Below are positions 47,881 to 55,775 of a stretch of DNA of 64,000 nt, piece by piece. The notes below the pieces were generated by a model. That model was given only the letters and a program-made list of their open reading frames with translations, searched no databases and was not told the origin of the DNA. How positions within the stretch are numbered: position 1 is the first letter of the stretch; each line of letters starts with the position of its first letter. The translations under genes and the position numbers were made by a program. The DNA is from Actinoplanes sp. SE50/110 (GTDB lineage Bacteria; Actinomycetota; Actinomycetes; Mycobacteriales; Micromonosporaceae): contig NZ_LT827010.1 in NCBI RefSeq assembly GCF_900119315.1, forward strand, positions 2,278,001-2,342,000. The letters are read 5' to 3'.

Positions 47881-49193
47881 CCGGTCAGCTCCAGTACGAC
47901 CGGCGCGGCCGCTCCCCGGTCGGACCGTACCGCCGGATCGGCGCCCGGATCCCGGTTTTCCGGAATCAGCACGGGGCGCAGCGCGGCGAGGGTGTGCCGC
48001 TGCCGGGCCCGGGTCAGGCGCTCCAGGTAGGTTTCGGTCATCCCGGTGGTGCCGGCCCGGTTCGACACCAGGTGCTGGTCGCCCAGGCCCGCGGCGTCCC
48101 GCTGCCGCTGTGGCTTGAACAGGAACTTCTTGCTCAGCATCAGGTGCGCGCCGGAGACCTGGGCGTGCATGGTGAGCAGCCGGTGCCAGTCGATCAGCGC
48201 CGGGTGGTGGGCCACCAGCCGGCGCAGGTCACCCTCGTCGGACAGGCGCAGATCGGCTTCGTCCACGCCCACCTCGGCGAGCACCCGGCACGGCAGCGGG
48301 CAGTCCGACATCAGATTCCCGATTTCCGTACGTTCCTGGTCGAGCAGCGCCGGGAAGAGGCGACGGGCCTGCCGGTCGTACTCCGGTTCGTCGATGCCGA
48401 GCAGGAAGTCGCGTTTGAGCGCCTCCGGGTCGAGCGCGCCGCTCGGCGGGATGTCGCCCGGCGTCCAGTGCGCGGCGAACTGCCGGAACACGTCCATGAA
48501 CGCGTCGGCCGCCATCGTCTCCTCGGCCGGCCGGGACGCGAAGTCACGGAACAGCCGGCGCAGCTCGGCCAGCAGCACGGTGGCCTCCCGGACCCGGTGC
48601 CGGGCCTTCTCACAGATCAGGCTGGCGTGCTCGGCGGTGAGCGGCTCCAGCGCGCAGTTGACCGCCAGCTCGATCGCCTCGCCCTGCTTGACCAGCAGGA
48701 AGAAGCGTTCCTCCCCGGCCGTGCCGGTGTAGCTGCGGATCCGCCCGTCGTCGAAGACACCGGGCAGTTCGGCGACCACCTCGCCGTGCAGCCGCACCCG
48801 GACCGTGCCGACGTTCCACCGGACCAGCGACGCGTAGCTGTCCCGGTCGTAGTGGCCGGTGCCGGTGTGCTGGGCGAGCCCGGCGAAGTAGCGGCGAAAA
48901 GGGATCCGCTCCTCACCCGCCGTCAACACGTCGAAGGCCCGTTCCGGATGTTCGGTGCCGCCCGGAGTGTGCTCCTGGTAGTGGCGGGCCACCGACGCCC
49001 CGGCGAAGCCCAGATGCACCACGAGCCGCTGCGCCTGCACCGGGGTCAGCTGGGTCGGGTCCGGCAGGCCGGGCAGCACGTGCTCGCACAACTCGGTGAC
49101 CAGGAGCTCGGGCGGCGCGTGTTGGTTCAGGATCGCTTCGTTCAGCCGGGGCAGTTCGTGCAGCACCCAGTCACCGACCTGTTCCGGAAGCAT
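47877..49193 (-). CDS. Uncharacterised 438-residue protein, faint TDO/IDO-superfamily look
   Basis: I do not recognise the family with confidence. ATG 49193 is chosen because GGAGGTGAGG precedes it; an in-frame GTG four codons earlier would sit on that site. Alpha-helical, no signal or TM segment. The C-terminal part LLTMHAQVSGAHLMLSKKF followed by SNRAGTTGMTETYLERL resembles the IG...GTGG...YL region of tryptophan 2,3-dioxygenase-like and PrnB-like proteins, and a HHPALIDWHRLL histidine cluster precedes it. That would imply a heme protein, but this is only an impression. Coupling to the hybrid kinase gene (4-nt overlap) suggests it could be that kinase's sensor partner or effector. Confidence 0.6.
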   Translation of the reverse strand: MLPEQVGDWVLHELPRLNEAILNQHAPPELLVTELCEHVLPGLPDPTQLTPVQAQRLVVHLGFAGASVARHYQEHTPGGTEHPERAFDVLTAGEERIPFRRYFAGLAQHTGTGHYDRDSYASLVRWNVGTVRVRLHGEVVAELPGVFDDGRIRSYTGTAGEERFFLLVKQGEAIELAVNCALEPLTAEHASLICEKARHRVREATVLLAELRRLFRDFASRPAEETMAADAFMDVFRQFAAHWTPGDIPPSGALDPEALKRDFLLGIDEPEYDRQARRLFPALLDQERTEIGNLMSDCPLPCRVLAEVGVDEADLRLSDEGDLRRLVAHHPALIDWHRLLTMHAQVSGAHLMLSKKFLFKPQRQRDAAGLGDQHLVSNRAGTTGMTETYLERLTRARQRHTLAALRPVLIPENRDPGADPAVRSDRGAAAPVVLELTG

Positions 49194-49364
49194 CCGGACC
49201 CTCACCTCCGCGGACGTCTCACCCCTTTTCTCATCGGCTCGCCACCGGCGGGCGTTAAGTGAGGGTAGTCACGCGGAGTGGCGCCTATCGCGGGATCGGC
49301 GATCCGGTGCCGGACAGCCCGGCGTGGCGGTCGCGAGGACAGACCGCCACGAACGGGGCACTGC

Positions 49365-50933
49365 TCAGAGGGCGACGAACTTCAGGCCACGGGCCTTGAG
49401 CGCCGGGATCACCACGCTCAGCGACTGGAAGGTCTGCGAGCGGTCGCCTCCACCGTCGTGGCAGAGCAGAATCTGACCCGGGTGGGCGGCCAGCAGCTTC
49501 TTCTCGATGGTCGGGACCCCCGGCATCGTCCAGTCCCGCGGGTCGACGCTCCAGTCCAGCGGTAGCAGGCCGGCCATCGCCACGTCGTGCAGCAGCTGCG
49601 GGGACCAGTCGCCGCCCGGCGACCGGAACAGCTTCGGGGTGTACCCGGTGGTCCGGTTGATCTTGAGTTGGGCCTGCTCGATCTCTTTGCGGGCCACCCG
49701 GCTCGGCTTCTCGCCCAGCTTGGTGGGGTGGCTCCAGGTGTGGTTGGCGAGCTGGTGGCCGGCCGTGGTGACCATCTTCGCCACCTCCTCGTGGCCGAGC
49801 ACCTGGTTGCCGATCATGCAGAACATCGCCGGGACCTGGTACTGGTCCAGCAGCTTCAGGATCTTCGGGGTCCAGACCGGGTGCGGGCCGTCGTCGATGG
49901 TCAGCGCGATCGCGTCGCTGGGGAACGGGGCCGCGCCGGAGGCCTTCGCGTACTCGGCGAGGGTGGAGATCGGCTTGCGCTGGACCGGGAGCGGGGTCGG
50001 TTTGACCGGGGCGCTCTCCGGCTCCCGGGGCCGGGTGCGGGCGGAGGACTGGGCCGGGATGGGCTTGCCGGCCTCCGGGGTGGAGTCGCCGGTGGCGGCG
50101 TGGATGGCGGTGGCGGCGAGGGCGGCGCCGGCGGCGCCGGTGAGGCCGACAATCAGCCGGCGTCGGGTCAGCAGCGGAGTTCTCGCCGGTGCGGCGGCAG
50201 GCGCCGACGCGGGGCCGCTCGGGGGGAGCGCGATGGTGTGGTCGGCGGCGGGAGCGGCGGCCGTGGGGAGCGCGACCGTCCGGTCGGCGGCGGGCGCCGG
50301 CGTCGGGGGGAGCGCGATGGTGCGGTCGGCGGCCGGGGTCGGGGTCGGCCGGGGCGGGGGGAGCGCGATGGTGCGGTCGGCGGCCGGGGCGGGGGTCGGC
50401 CGGGTCGCGGGGAGCGCGATGATCCGGTCCGCGGCCGGGAGGGCGACCGTGTTCTCCTCCGGCGGCTGCGCGGCGGCGCCCGCCGGCATCACCGTCGTGG
50501 CCTCCTCCGCGGTGTCCGCCCTGCTCGACGCCGGGATGACCGTTATCGCCTCGTCATCGGTGCCCGTGGGGGAAAGGACCGTGGTGGCCTCGTCCGCGGA
50601 CCCGGCGGTTCCCACGGCCTTGACAGGGGCGGTGACCTTCGCGGTTTCCGTCGCCTTGCCCGCCGCGGCGGCCGCACCTGCTGCGGCGGCCTTGCCGACC
50701 GGGGCGGCCTTGCCGGCCTCGGCGGGCTCGCTCAGGACCGCGGTCTTCTCGTCGTCCACCGGCGTGCTGCCGGAAAACGCGACGGTCGCCTCATCCGCCC
50801 CGTCCGAAATTTCGGATTTATCGGCTTTCGTCAACGAGGCCTCGGCCGCCGCCCCCGGCAACGCGACGGTCGCCTCCTCAGGCTGGTCGGATCGATCGCC
50901 GCCGGGTGTCGCCACCGTGGGCTCGTCGGACAT
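49365..50933 (-). CDS. Membrane-anchored polysaccharide deacetylase with Thr-repeat cytoplasmic tail
   Basis: 522 residues, ATG 50933 after GGAGG. Residues 1-250 are disordered and hold about 13 short motifs of the type EATVALPG, EATTVMPAG or RTIALPP. One TM helix (LIVGLTGAAGAALAATAI, about 262-282) follows TRRR, giving an inside tail. The external NodB domain (about 320-522) has the metal pair Asp347-Asp348 (LTIDDGPH), HTWSHP, RSPGGDW and LLCHDGG, all intact. It would deacetylate peptidoglycan or another wall glycan. The acidic-Thr-Val tail motifs resemble Ser/Thr-kinase and FHA-docking sites; this regulatory reading is inference. Confidence 0.88.
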   Translation of the reverse strand: MSDEPTVATPGGDRSDQPEEATVALPGAAAEASLTKADKSEISDGADEATVAFSGSTPVDDEKTAVLSEPAEAGKAAPVGKAAAAGAAAAAGKATETAKVTAPVKAVGTAGSADEATTVLSPTGTDDEAITVIPASSRADTAEEATTVMPAGAAAQPPEENTVALPAADRIIALPATRPTPAPAADRTIALPPPRPTPTPAADRTIALPPTPAPAADRTVALPTAAAPAADHTIALPPSGPASAPAAAPARTPLLTRRRLIVGLTGAAGAALAATAIHAATGDSTPEAGKPIPAQSSARTRPREPESAPVKPTPLPVQRKPISTLAEYAKASGAAPFPSDAIALTIDDGPHPVWTPKILKLLDQYQVPAMFCMIGNQVLGHEEVAKMVTTAGHQLANHTWSHPTKLGEKPSRVARKEIEQAQLKINRTTGYTPKLFRSPGGDWSPQLLHDVAMAGLLPLDWSVDPRDWTMPGVPTIEKKLLAAHPGQILLCHDGGGDRSQTFQSLSVVIPALKARGLKFVAL

Positions 50934-51052
50934 CACTACCTCCGCATCAGCCGAACGCGAGCCGAATGTCCGCAGTGCCGTTCACCGCACTGCTCGGCCC
51001 GCCAGCGGGCGAGGCTAGCACTCCCGGTCAATTTCCACCGAAAGGATGACAT

Positions 51053-51502
51053 TTATCGATCATCGCTGATCCATCGGCGCCGGATCGCCGCCAGTTCCGC
51101 CCCGGTCACGAACGACGGATTGGAGCCCTGCGGCTGCCGCAGCACCTCCAGCCCGGCCAGCACCGGATCCCCGCGCAGCTCGTCCCGGCGCAGCCGCCGC
51201 CCCGGCTCGGCGATGACCAGGTCGAGCGGCACCCACCAGCCGGCCTCCGGCCCGCCCCGGCGTGCCGGCCCGCGCAGCCGTCCCCAGCCCCAGATCCCAT
51301 ACGGCAGGTCACGCCGCCGGCTGCCGCTGGCCCAGAAGAGCACCGGCTGCCCGGCCCGCATCAGGTCCAGCCGGTATCCGGGCCGGACGCACCACCGCTC
51401 GACCCGGGGCTCGCGGGCGAACCGGCCGGCCAGGTCGGCCGTGTCGGCGTTGCCCTTGAGCAGCCAGGCGCCCAGGTTCTCGGTGGTCACGCTGCGGGTC
51501 AT
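51053..51502 (-). CDS. EVE-domain (PUA-like) protein
   Basis: 149 residues from ATG 51502 (MTRSVTTENLGAWLLKGNAD); six more codons are open upstream. EVE features: AWLLKGN at the start, the aromatic WCVRPGYRLDLMRAGQPVLF and WASG block, YGIWGWGRLRG and GWWVPLDLVI. EVE domains belong to the PUA-like fold that binds modified bases and is often found near restriction or RNA-modification functions; here there is no such neighbour. Precise role unknown. Confidence 0.65.
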   Translation of the reverse strand: MTRSVTTENLGAWLLKGNADTADLAGRFAREPRVERWCVRPGYRLDLMRAGQPVLFWASGSRRRDLPYGIWGWGRLRGPARRGGPEAGWWVPLDLVIAEPGRRLRRDELRGDPVLAGLEVLRQPQGSNPSFVTGAELAAIRRRWISDDR

Positions 51503-51539
51503 GGTCCGGTCCCCGACCATACCCCGGTACCGGCGGAGG

Positions 51540-52256
51540 TCACGCGTCGTCGGGGCAGCGTTCCTGGGTGGTGGACGGCGCCGGGAACATGTCGATCAGG
51601 CTCGAGTGCTCGACCGGCAGCGCCGTGTCGATCTCCGGCGGCCGCTGCGGCACCGGGGCCGCCAGGTGGATCCGGAACCAGTCCGCGGCCTGCACGGTGA
51701 CCTGCCGTAGGGCTTGCGTGCCGCTGAAGAACCGGTCGGCGCCCGGGATCACGCACATGTCGGCGTGCGAGCGGGCGGCCTGACGGGATTCCTCGTTGAG
51801 CAGGCGCAGCCGCTGATCGCGTTCGCCGACGATGAACAGGGCGGGCGCCATCAGCTGGGCCAGTGCCCCGCCGGCCAGGTCGACCCGGCCGCCGCGGGTG
51901 ACCACGGTCTGCACGTCGCCGGGCCGGGCGGCGGCGGCGACCAGCGCGGCGGCGGCGTTGACGCCCGCTCCGAAAAGACCGATCGGGAGGTACGTCGTGA
52001 CGGGCTGGGCGCGGAGCCAGCGGAGGGTGCCGATCACCCGGTCGGCGACCAGGTCGACGTCGAAGCGGCGGGTGTCGTCCCCCCGCTCCGGCGCGGTCAG
52101 CGGCTCGATCAGCAGGGTCGCCAGGCTCACCTCGTGCAGCGCCGCGGCGACCGCCCGGTCCCGCGGGCCGTTCTGGGTGAACAGCACCATGCCCGCGGCG
52201 TCCGGCGGAACGGTGAGGTCCCCGTCGAGCAGCGTCCCGGCCGCATGAATCCGCAT
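51540..52256 (-). CDS. Dienelactone-hydrolase-fold protein lacking catalytic Ser and His
   Basis: 238 residues, alpha/beta-hydrolase fold. The family's nucleophile elbow, usually GLFGASTGAAAAL, is here GLFGAGVNAAAAL with Gly in place of Ser. The usual histidine (PGATHLF) is replaced in IPGADRFF. The acid position FIVGERDQ keeps Asp. The rest of the fold (PLTAPERGDDTRRFDVDLVA; VVTRGGRVDLAGGALAQL) is well preserved and the frame is intact, so it is either a pseudoenzyme with a binding role or an early-stage decaying gene. It lies 37 bp upstream of the EVE gene on the same strand. Confidence 0.8.
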   Translation of the reverse strand: MRIHAAGTLLDGDLTVPPDAAGMVLFTQNGPRDRAVAAALHEVSLATLLIEPLTAPERGDDTRRFDVDLVADRVIGTLRWLRAQPVTTYLPIGLFGAGVNAAAALVAAAARPGDVQTVVTRGGRVDLAGGALAQLMAPALFIVGERDQRLRLLNEESRQAARSHADMCVIPGADRFFSGTQALRQVTVQAADWFRIHLAAPVPQRPPEIDTALPVEHSSLIDMFPAPSTTQERCPDDA

Positions 52257-52296
52257 GGACGCTGTCGTACCCCACCGTGCCGCCGGTGAACCACGG

Positions 52297-53649
52297 TCAC
52301 CCCTCGACGCGGTGTGCCGCCCAGAACGAGGTCAGATCGGTGGAGCCGGCTGCGGCCTGGGCCGCCGCCTTGAAGTCGGCCACGGTGGAGATCCCGTACC
52401 AGTGCGCCGCGGCGTACGACCTGAGCAGGTTGGTCATCGCCGTGCTGCCGATCAGCCGGCGCAGGTCGTGCAGCGTGCACTTGCCGTACCCGTAGACCAC
52501 GGTGCTGTATCGGCTGGAGTGCGCGTCCCAGTACGCCATCGAGTTCGTCACCTTCTCGGCCGACGACTGCCAGGTGATGCCGCAGCCCGACCCGGTCTTG
52601 TTGAAGTACAGGTCGGTGGCGTAGTCGGTGAAGCCCTCGTCGAGCCACGGCGTGGTGTACTCGTCGTCGCCGACGATGCCGTAGAACCACTGGTGCGCCA
52701 GCTCGTGCGCGAGCGCCGTGGTGCTGACCAGGTCGAGCACGAAGCCGGGATACTCCATCCCGCCGAACCAGAACCCGTTGTCGAGGACGACGTCGGCCTC
52801 CCCGTACGGGTACGCGCCGAACCGCGCGGCGTGCGCGTCGAGCGCCGCGGTCGCGGTGTTCAGCATCGAGGTGGCGCTGCCCGCACCGATCGAACCCACC
52901 CGGTAGACGTTGACCTTGACCCCGGCCGCCGTCGTGCCGGACGTCTTCGCGAACGGCCCGGCCGCCCAGGCGAACTCGCGCACCTGCCTGCCGACCGCCG
53001 TGGTCACCGTCCGCCCGCTGCCGCCGGCGACGTCGGTGGACGTCCCGGTCGCCGGCACCACGATCGAGCTGGGGTGGTCGAGCTTCACCGTGTAGTCACT
53101 GGCCAGGGCATAGAACGATTCGCCGTTGTCGGTGTACGGGTCGAGATGCCACCCGGCCGCGTCGCGCACCGCCAGCACCGGCAGCGCGTTGCCGATGAAG
53201 TAGTAGCTGCCGTCGTGCCCGAACCGGTCCACCCCGGAGGTCACCACGATCGACAGGTCGAACCCGATGCTGCCGCTCGCCCCCTGGGCCAGCGGCGCCG
53301 GGAGCGTGATCTTCATGGCGGTGCACCCGACGGTCAGCGCCGACGCCGTCCCGCCGGTCACGTTGCTCACCGTGATCGGCGTCGACGGGCAGCTGCCGTG
53401 GTAGTTGTCCCACAGTCGCAGATAGACCTCGGTCAGCGGCGTCGGCGATGCGTTGCTGAAGGTCACACTCTCGTGCCCGGTCCAGGTGCCGCCGGTGCCG
53501 TTGCTGGTCAGATCGACCGTGTACGCCGGGGTGGCCGGCGTCCGGGTGGTGTCGGCCGCGAGTGCCGAGGTGGTCGCCAGCGCCGGGGTGGCCGGCACGG
53601 CGAGGCTTGCGCCGAGCAGCAGCCCGGTCGCCAATCTGCGTCCCATCAT
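52297..53649 (-). CDS. Secreted M1-family metallopeptidase
   Basis: 450 residues from ATG 53649 (MMGRRLATG), which gives a clean signal peptide ending near TPALA; the longer frame has no export signal. Zinc motif HELAHQWFYG with the downstream glutamate in WLDEGFTDY; the exopeptidase GxMEN loop reads GGMEYPGF. The N-terminal beta domain precedes (GTWTGHESVTFSNASPTPL). About half the size of PepN because the C-terminal helical domain is missing, as in other compact secreted M1 enzymes. Expected to remove N-terminal residues or cleave small peptides outside the cell. Confidence 0.9.
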   Translation of the reverse strand: MMGRRLATGLLLGASLAVPATPALATTSALAADTTRTPATPAYTVDLTSNGTGGTWTGHESVTFSNASPTPLTEVYLRLWDNYHGSCPSTPITVSNVTGGTASALTVGCTAMKITLPAPLAQGASGSIGFDLSIVVTSGVDRFGHDGSYYFIGNALPVLAVRDAAGWHLDPYTDNGESFYALASDYTVKLDHPSSIVVPATGTSTDVAGGSGRTVTTAVGRQVREFAWAAGPFAKTSGTTAAGVKVNVYRVGSIGAGSATSMLNTATAALDAHAARFGAYPYGEADVVLDNGFWFGGMEYPGFVLDLVSTTALAHELAHQWFYGIVGDDEYTTPWLDEGFTDYATDLYFNKTGSGCGITWQSSAEKVTNSMAYWDAHSSRYSTVVYGYGKCTLHDLRRLIGSTAMTNLLRSYAAAHWYGISTVADFKAAAQAAAGSTDLTSFWAAHRVEG

Positions 53650-53658
53650 TCGACGAGC

Positions 53659-53916
53659 ATGAATGTCGCCGGCACCCCGGACAACGGGGAAAACCCTTGT
53701 CCCCGGGTCGGTGCCGCCCCGCCGCACGACGTCGTGGGTGGAACCGGTGGGGCGCACTGCGGCGGTAAGTGCGACGCGGGCGCAAGGGCTCGTTCAGCTG
53801 GTGCTGGTCTGGCTGGTGGCCCGGCCACCGATCGGGAGATCCTGGCCGAGTTGCGGCCGCCGCCGTACCGGTCGTCGGGCGAGCGGTACCGCGGCTGGCT
53901 GAAGATCCACTTCTGA
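53659..53916 (+). CDS. Possible small ORF or gene remnant
   Basis: An 85-codon frame from ATG 53659. The last 32 codons (ATDREILAELRPPPYRSSGE, then RYRGWLKIHF) have the strong G/C third-position bias of real genes here, the first part less so. No family recognised and no convincing ribosome site. It may be the 3' remnant of a lost gene. Confidence 0.25.
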   Translation: MNVAGTPDNGENPCPRVGAAPPHDVVGGTGGAHCGGKCDAGARARSAGAGLAGGPATDREILAELRPPPYRSSGERYRGWLKIHF

Positions 53917-54147
53917 TTTCCCCCAGGATAAATAGATCTTGGACCTCGGGCGCCTCTTTGTTGCATGGAGGTGAAATAGAGGTGTCGTGAGTGGACGGAG
54001 CCAGTAATGAACGTCACTTGCCTAATTTTCAGATCGTCACGTTTCCGCTGCTCAGTGCGCGAATTGGCGAAGTCGGAAGCTTTCTCTTTGGCGCGTGCGA
54101 CCGGCTGGGTAAATTCAAGCAGTCCGATCGGGTAGAGCGTTAACAAA
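53917..54147. other. AT-richer intergenic region before the oxidoreductase cluster
   Basis: About 230 bp with composition clearly lower in GC than the surroundings (for example AGGATAAATAGATCTTGG near 53925 and CGTTAACAAATTGACATGG near 54135). No gene is apparent. It probably carries leader and promoter sequence of the cluster at 54199 and may mark a transfer boundary. Confidence 0.4.
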
Positions 54148-54176
54148 TTGACATGGGTCAACAATGTTGTCATGTC
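54148..54176 (+). promoter_or_regulatory. Overlapping inverted repeats upstream of the GMC oxidoreductase gene
   Basis: TTGAC-ATGG-GTCAA followed by CAACA-A-TGTTG just before the ribosome site GAGGAG of the gene starting at 54199. TTGACA could be a -35. Operator-like by symmetry only. Confidence 0.4.
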
Positions 54177-54198
54177 GACCGACCGAGGAGATTGCACC

Positions 54199-55743
54199 GT
54201 GACCGAGATTGATACTTCGCTGGCCGCGGATTACGTCGTGGTGGGCGCCGGGTCCGCCGGATGCGTGGTCACCGAGCGGCTCAGTGCGTCCGGCGAGCAC
54301 ACCGTGGTGGTCCTCGAGGCGGGCGCCACCGATCCGCGTTCGATCCCGGAGCTGCGCATCCCGATGCTGTTCCCGCGGACCTTCGGCAGTGAGGTGGACT
54401 GGGGTTTCACCACCGTGCCGCAGGCCGGGCTGGACGGCCGGGTGATCCCGTACCCGCGCGGCAAGGGGCTCGGCGGATCGGCCTCGATCAACGCGCAGCT
54501 GTGGACGATCGGGCACCGCGCCGACTACGACGGCTGGGCCGAGCAGGGCTACCCGGGCTGGGGCTACGCCGACGTGCTGCCGTACTTCGAGCGGGCGGTC
54601 GCCGAGCGGCTGCCGCTGGCCGGCATCCGGTACCCGAGCCCGGTGACCGCCGACTTTCTCAGCGCCGCCGCGCTGGCCGGGCACGCCCCGGCCGGCGAGC
54701 AGCAGGAGGGGACGCTGCTGGCCCGGGCGAACCATGTCGACGGGCTGCGGCACAGCTCCGCCGAGGGCTATCTGGACCGGTGCGCCGAGCGGGACAACGT
54801 GCGCGTGGTGACCGGTGGTCGGGTGCGCCGGCTGATCTTCGACGGGACCACCGCGACCGGCGTCGAGGTGGAGATCGACGGCGAGATCCGGCAGGTCCGG
54901 GCGAACCGCGAGGTGCTGCTGGCGGCCGGCGCGGTCGGCACCCCGCACCTGCTGATGCTCTCCGGGGTCGGCCCGGCGGGGCACCTGGCCGAGCACGGCA
55001 TCCCGGTGGTGGTCGACGCGCCCGCGGTCGGCCGCAACCTGGCCGACCACCTGCTCGTCCCGCTCGCGTTCGCGGGCCGCGGCTTCGAGTCGCCCGGGGT
55101 GTCGGCCGGCCCCGAACAGATGCGCGCCTACCTGCGGGACCGGACCGGCCCGCTGAACTCGATCGTCTCCGAGGCGCTGACCTTCCTGCGCACCGATCCG
55201 GACCTGCCCGGGCCGGACATCGAGGTGGTCTTCCTGGTGCTGCCGTACGGGGAGCACAAGACGAGCGCCGAGCACGGCTTCGCGCTCGGGGTCATCCTGC
55301 TGCGGCCGGAGAGCACCGGGTCGATCACGCTGCGCTCGGCCGACCCGTCCGACGCCCCGCTGATCGACCCGGGCTACCTGAGTGACCGCGCCGACCTGGA
55401 CACCGTGGTGGCCGGGGTCCGCGCCGCGCAGCGGATCCTGGAGCAGCCGGTGCTGAGCCGCTGGCGGGGTGAGCCGCTCACCGACGGCGCGCTCTCCACC
55501 GACCGGGCGCAGATCGAGCGGTACGTCCGGGCCACCGGCCTGAGCATCTTCCATCCGGTCAGCACATGCCGGATGGGGCCGGGCGACGACTCGCCGGTCG
55601 ATCTGTCGTTCCGCGTTCGAGGCGTGCGGGGGCTGCGCGTGGTGGACGCCGCGGCGATGCCCAGCATCGTCCGGGCGCACACCCAGGCGCCGGTCACCAT
55701 GCTCGCGGAACGCGCGAGTGAGGTCATCATCAGCGGCCGTTGA
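54199..55743 (+). CDS. GMC-family FAD oxidoreductase
   Basis: 514 residues from GTG 54199 behind GAGGAG. Glucose-methanol-choline family: ADP-binding VVVGAGSAGCVVTERLS, GMC signature 1 PRGKGLGGSASINAQLW, signature 2 GAVGTPHLLMLSGVGP, and the C-terminal FAD/active-site block FHPVSTCRMG with VVDAAAMPSIVRAHTQAPVT. Oxidises an alcohol, possibly a sugar or cyclitol hydroxyl, to a carbonyl, with FAD as cofactor. Cytoplasmic, no signal. First gene of a six-gene plus-strand cluster; the AT-rich region upstream is the likely promoter. Confidence 0.9.
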   Translation: MTEIDTSLAADYVVVGAGSAGCVVTERLSASGEHTVVVLEAGATDPRSIPELRIPMLFPRTFGSEVDWGFTTVPQAGLDGRVIPYPRGKGLGGSASINAQLWTIGHRADYDGWAEQGYPGWGYADVLPYFERAVAERLPLAGIRYPSPVTADFLSAAALAGHAPAGEQQEGTLLARANHVDGLRHSSAEGYLDRCAERDNVRVVTGGRVRRLIFDGTTATGVEVEIDGEIRQVRANREVLLAAGAVGTPHLLMLSGVGPAGHLAEHGIPVVVDAPAVGRNLADHLLVPLAFAGRGFESPGVSAGPEQMRAYLRDRTGPLNSIVSEALTFLRTDPDLPGPDIEVVFLVLPYGEHKTSAEHGFALGVILLRPESTGSITLRSADPSDAPLIDPGYLSDRADLDTVVAGVRAAQRILEQPVLSRWRGEPLTDGALSTDRAQIERYVRATGLSIFHPVSTCRMGPGDDSPVDLSFRVRGVRGLRVVDAAAMPSIVRAHTQAPVTMLAERASEVIISGR

Positions 55744-55775
55744 CTCGTCGGGGCACCGCTGGAAACGACACGGGG

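Noticed and set aside
52255..53658. Plus-strand open frame opposite the M1 peptidase
   Set aside because: Antisense shadow of a gene with an intact HELAHQW motif. Only its last 85 codons, beyond the peptidase gene, are listed, as a doubtful remnant.
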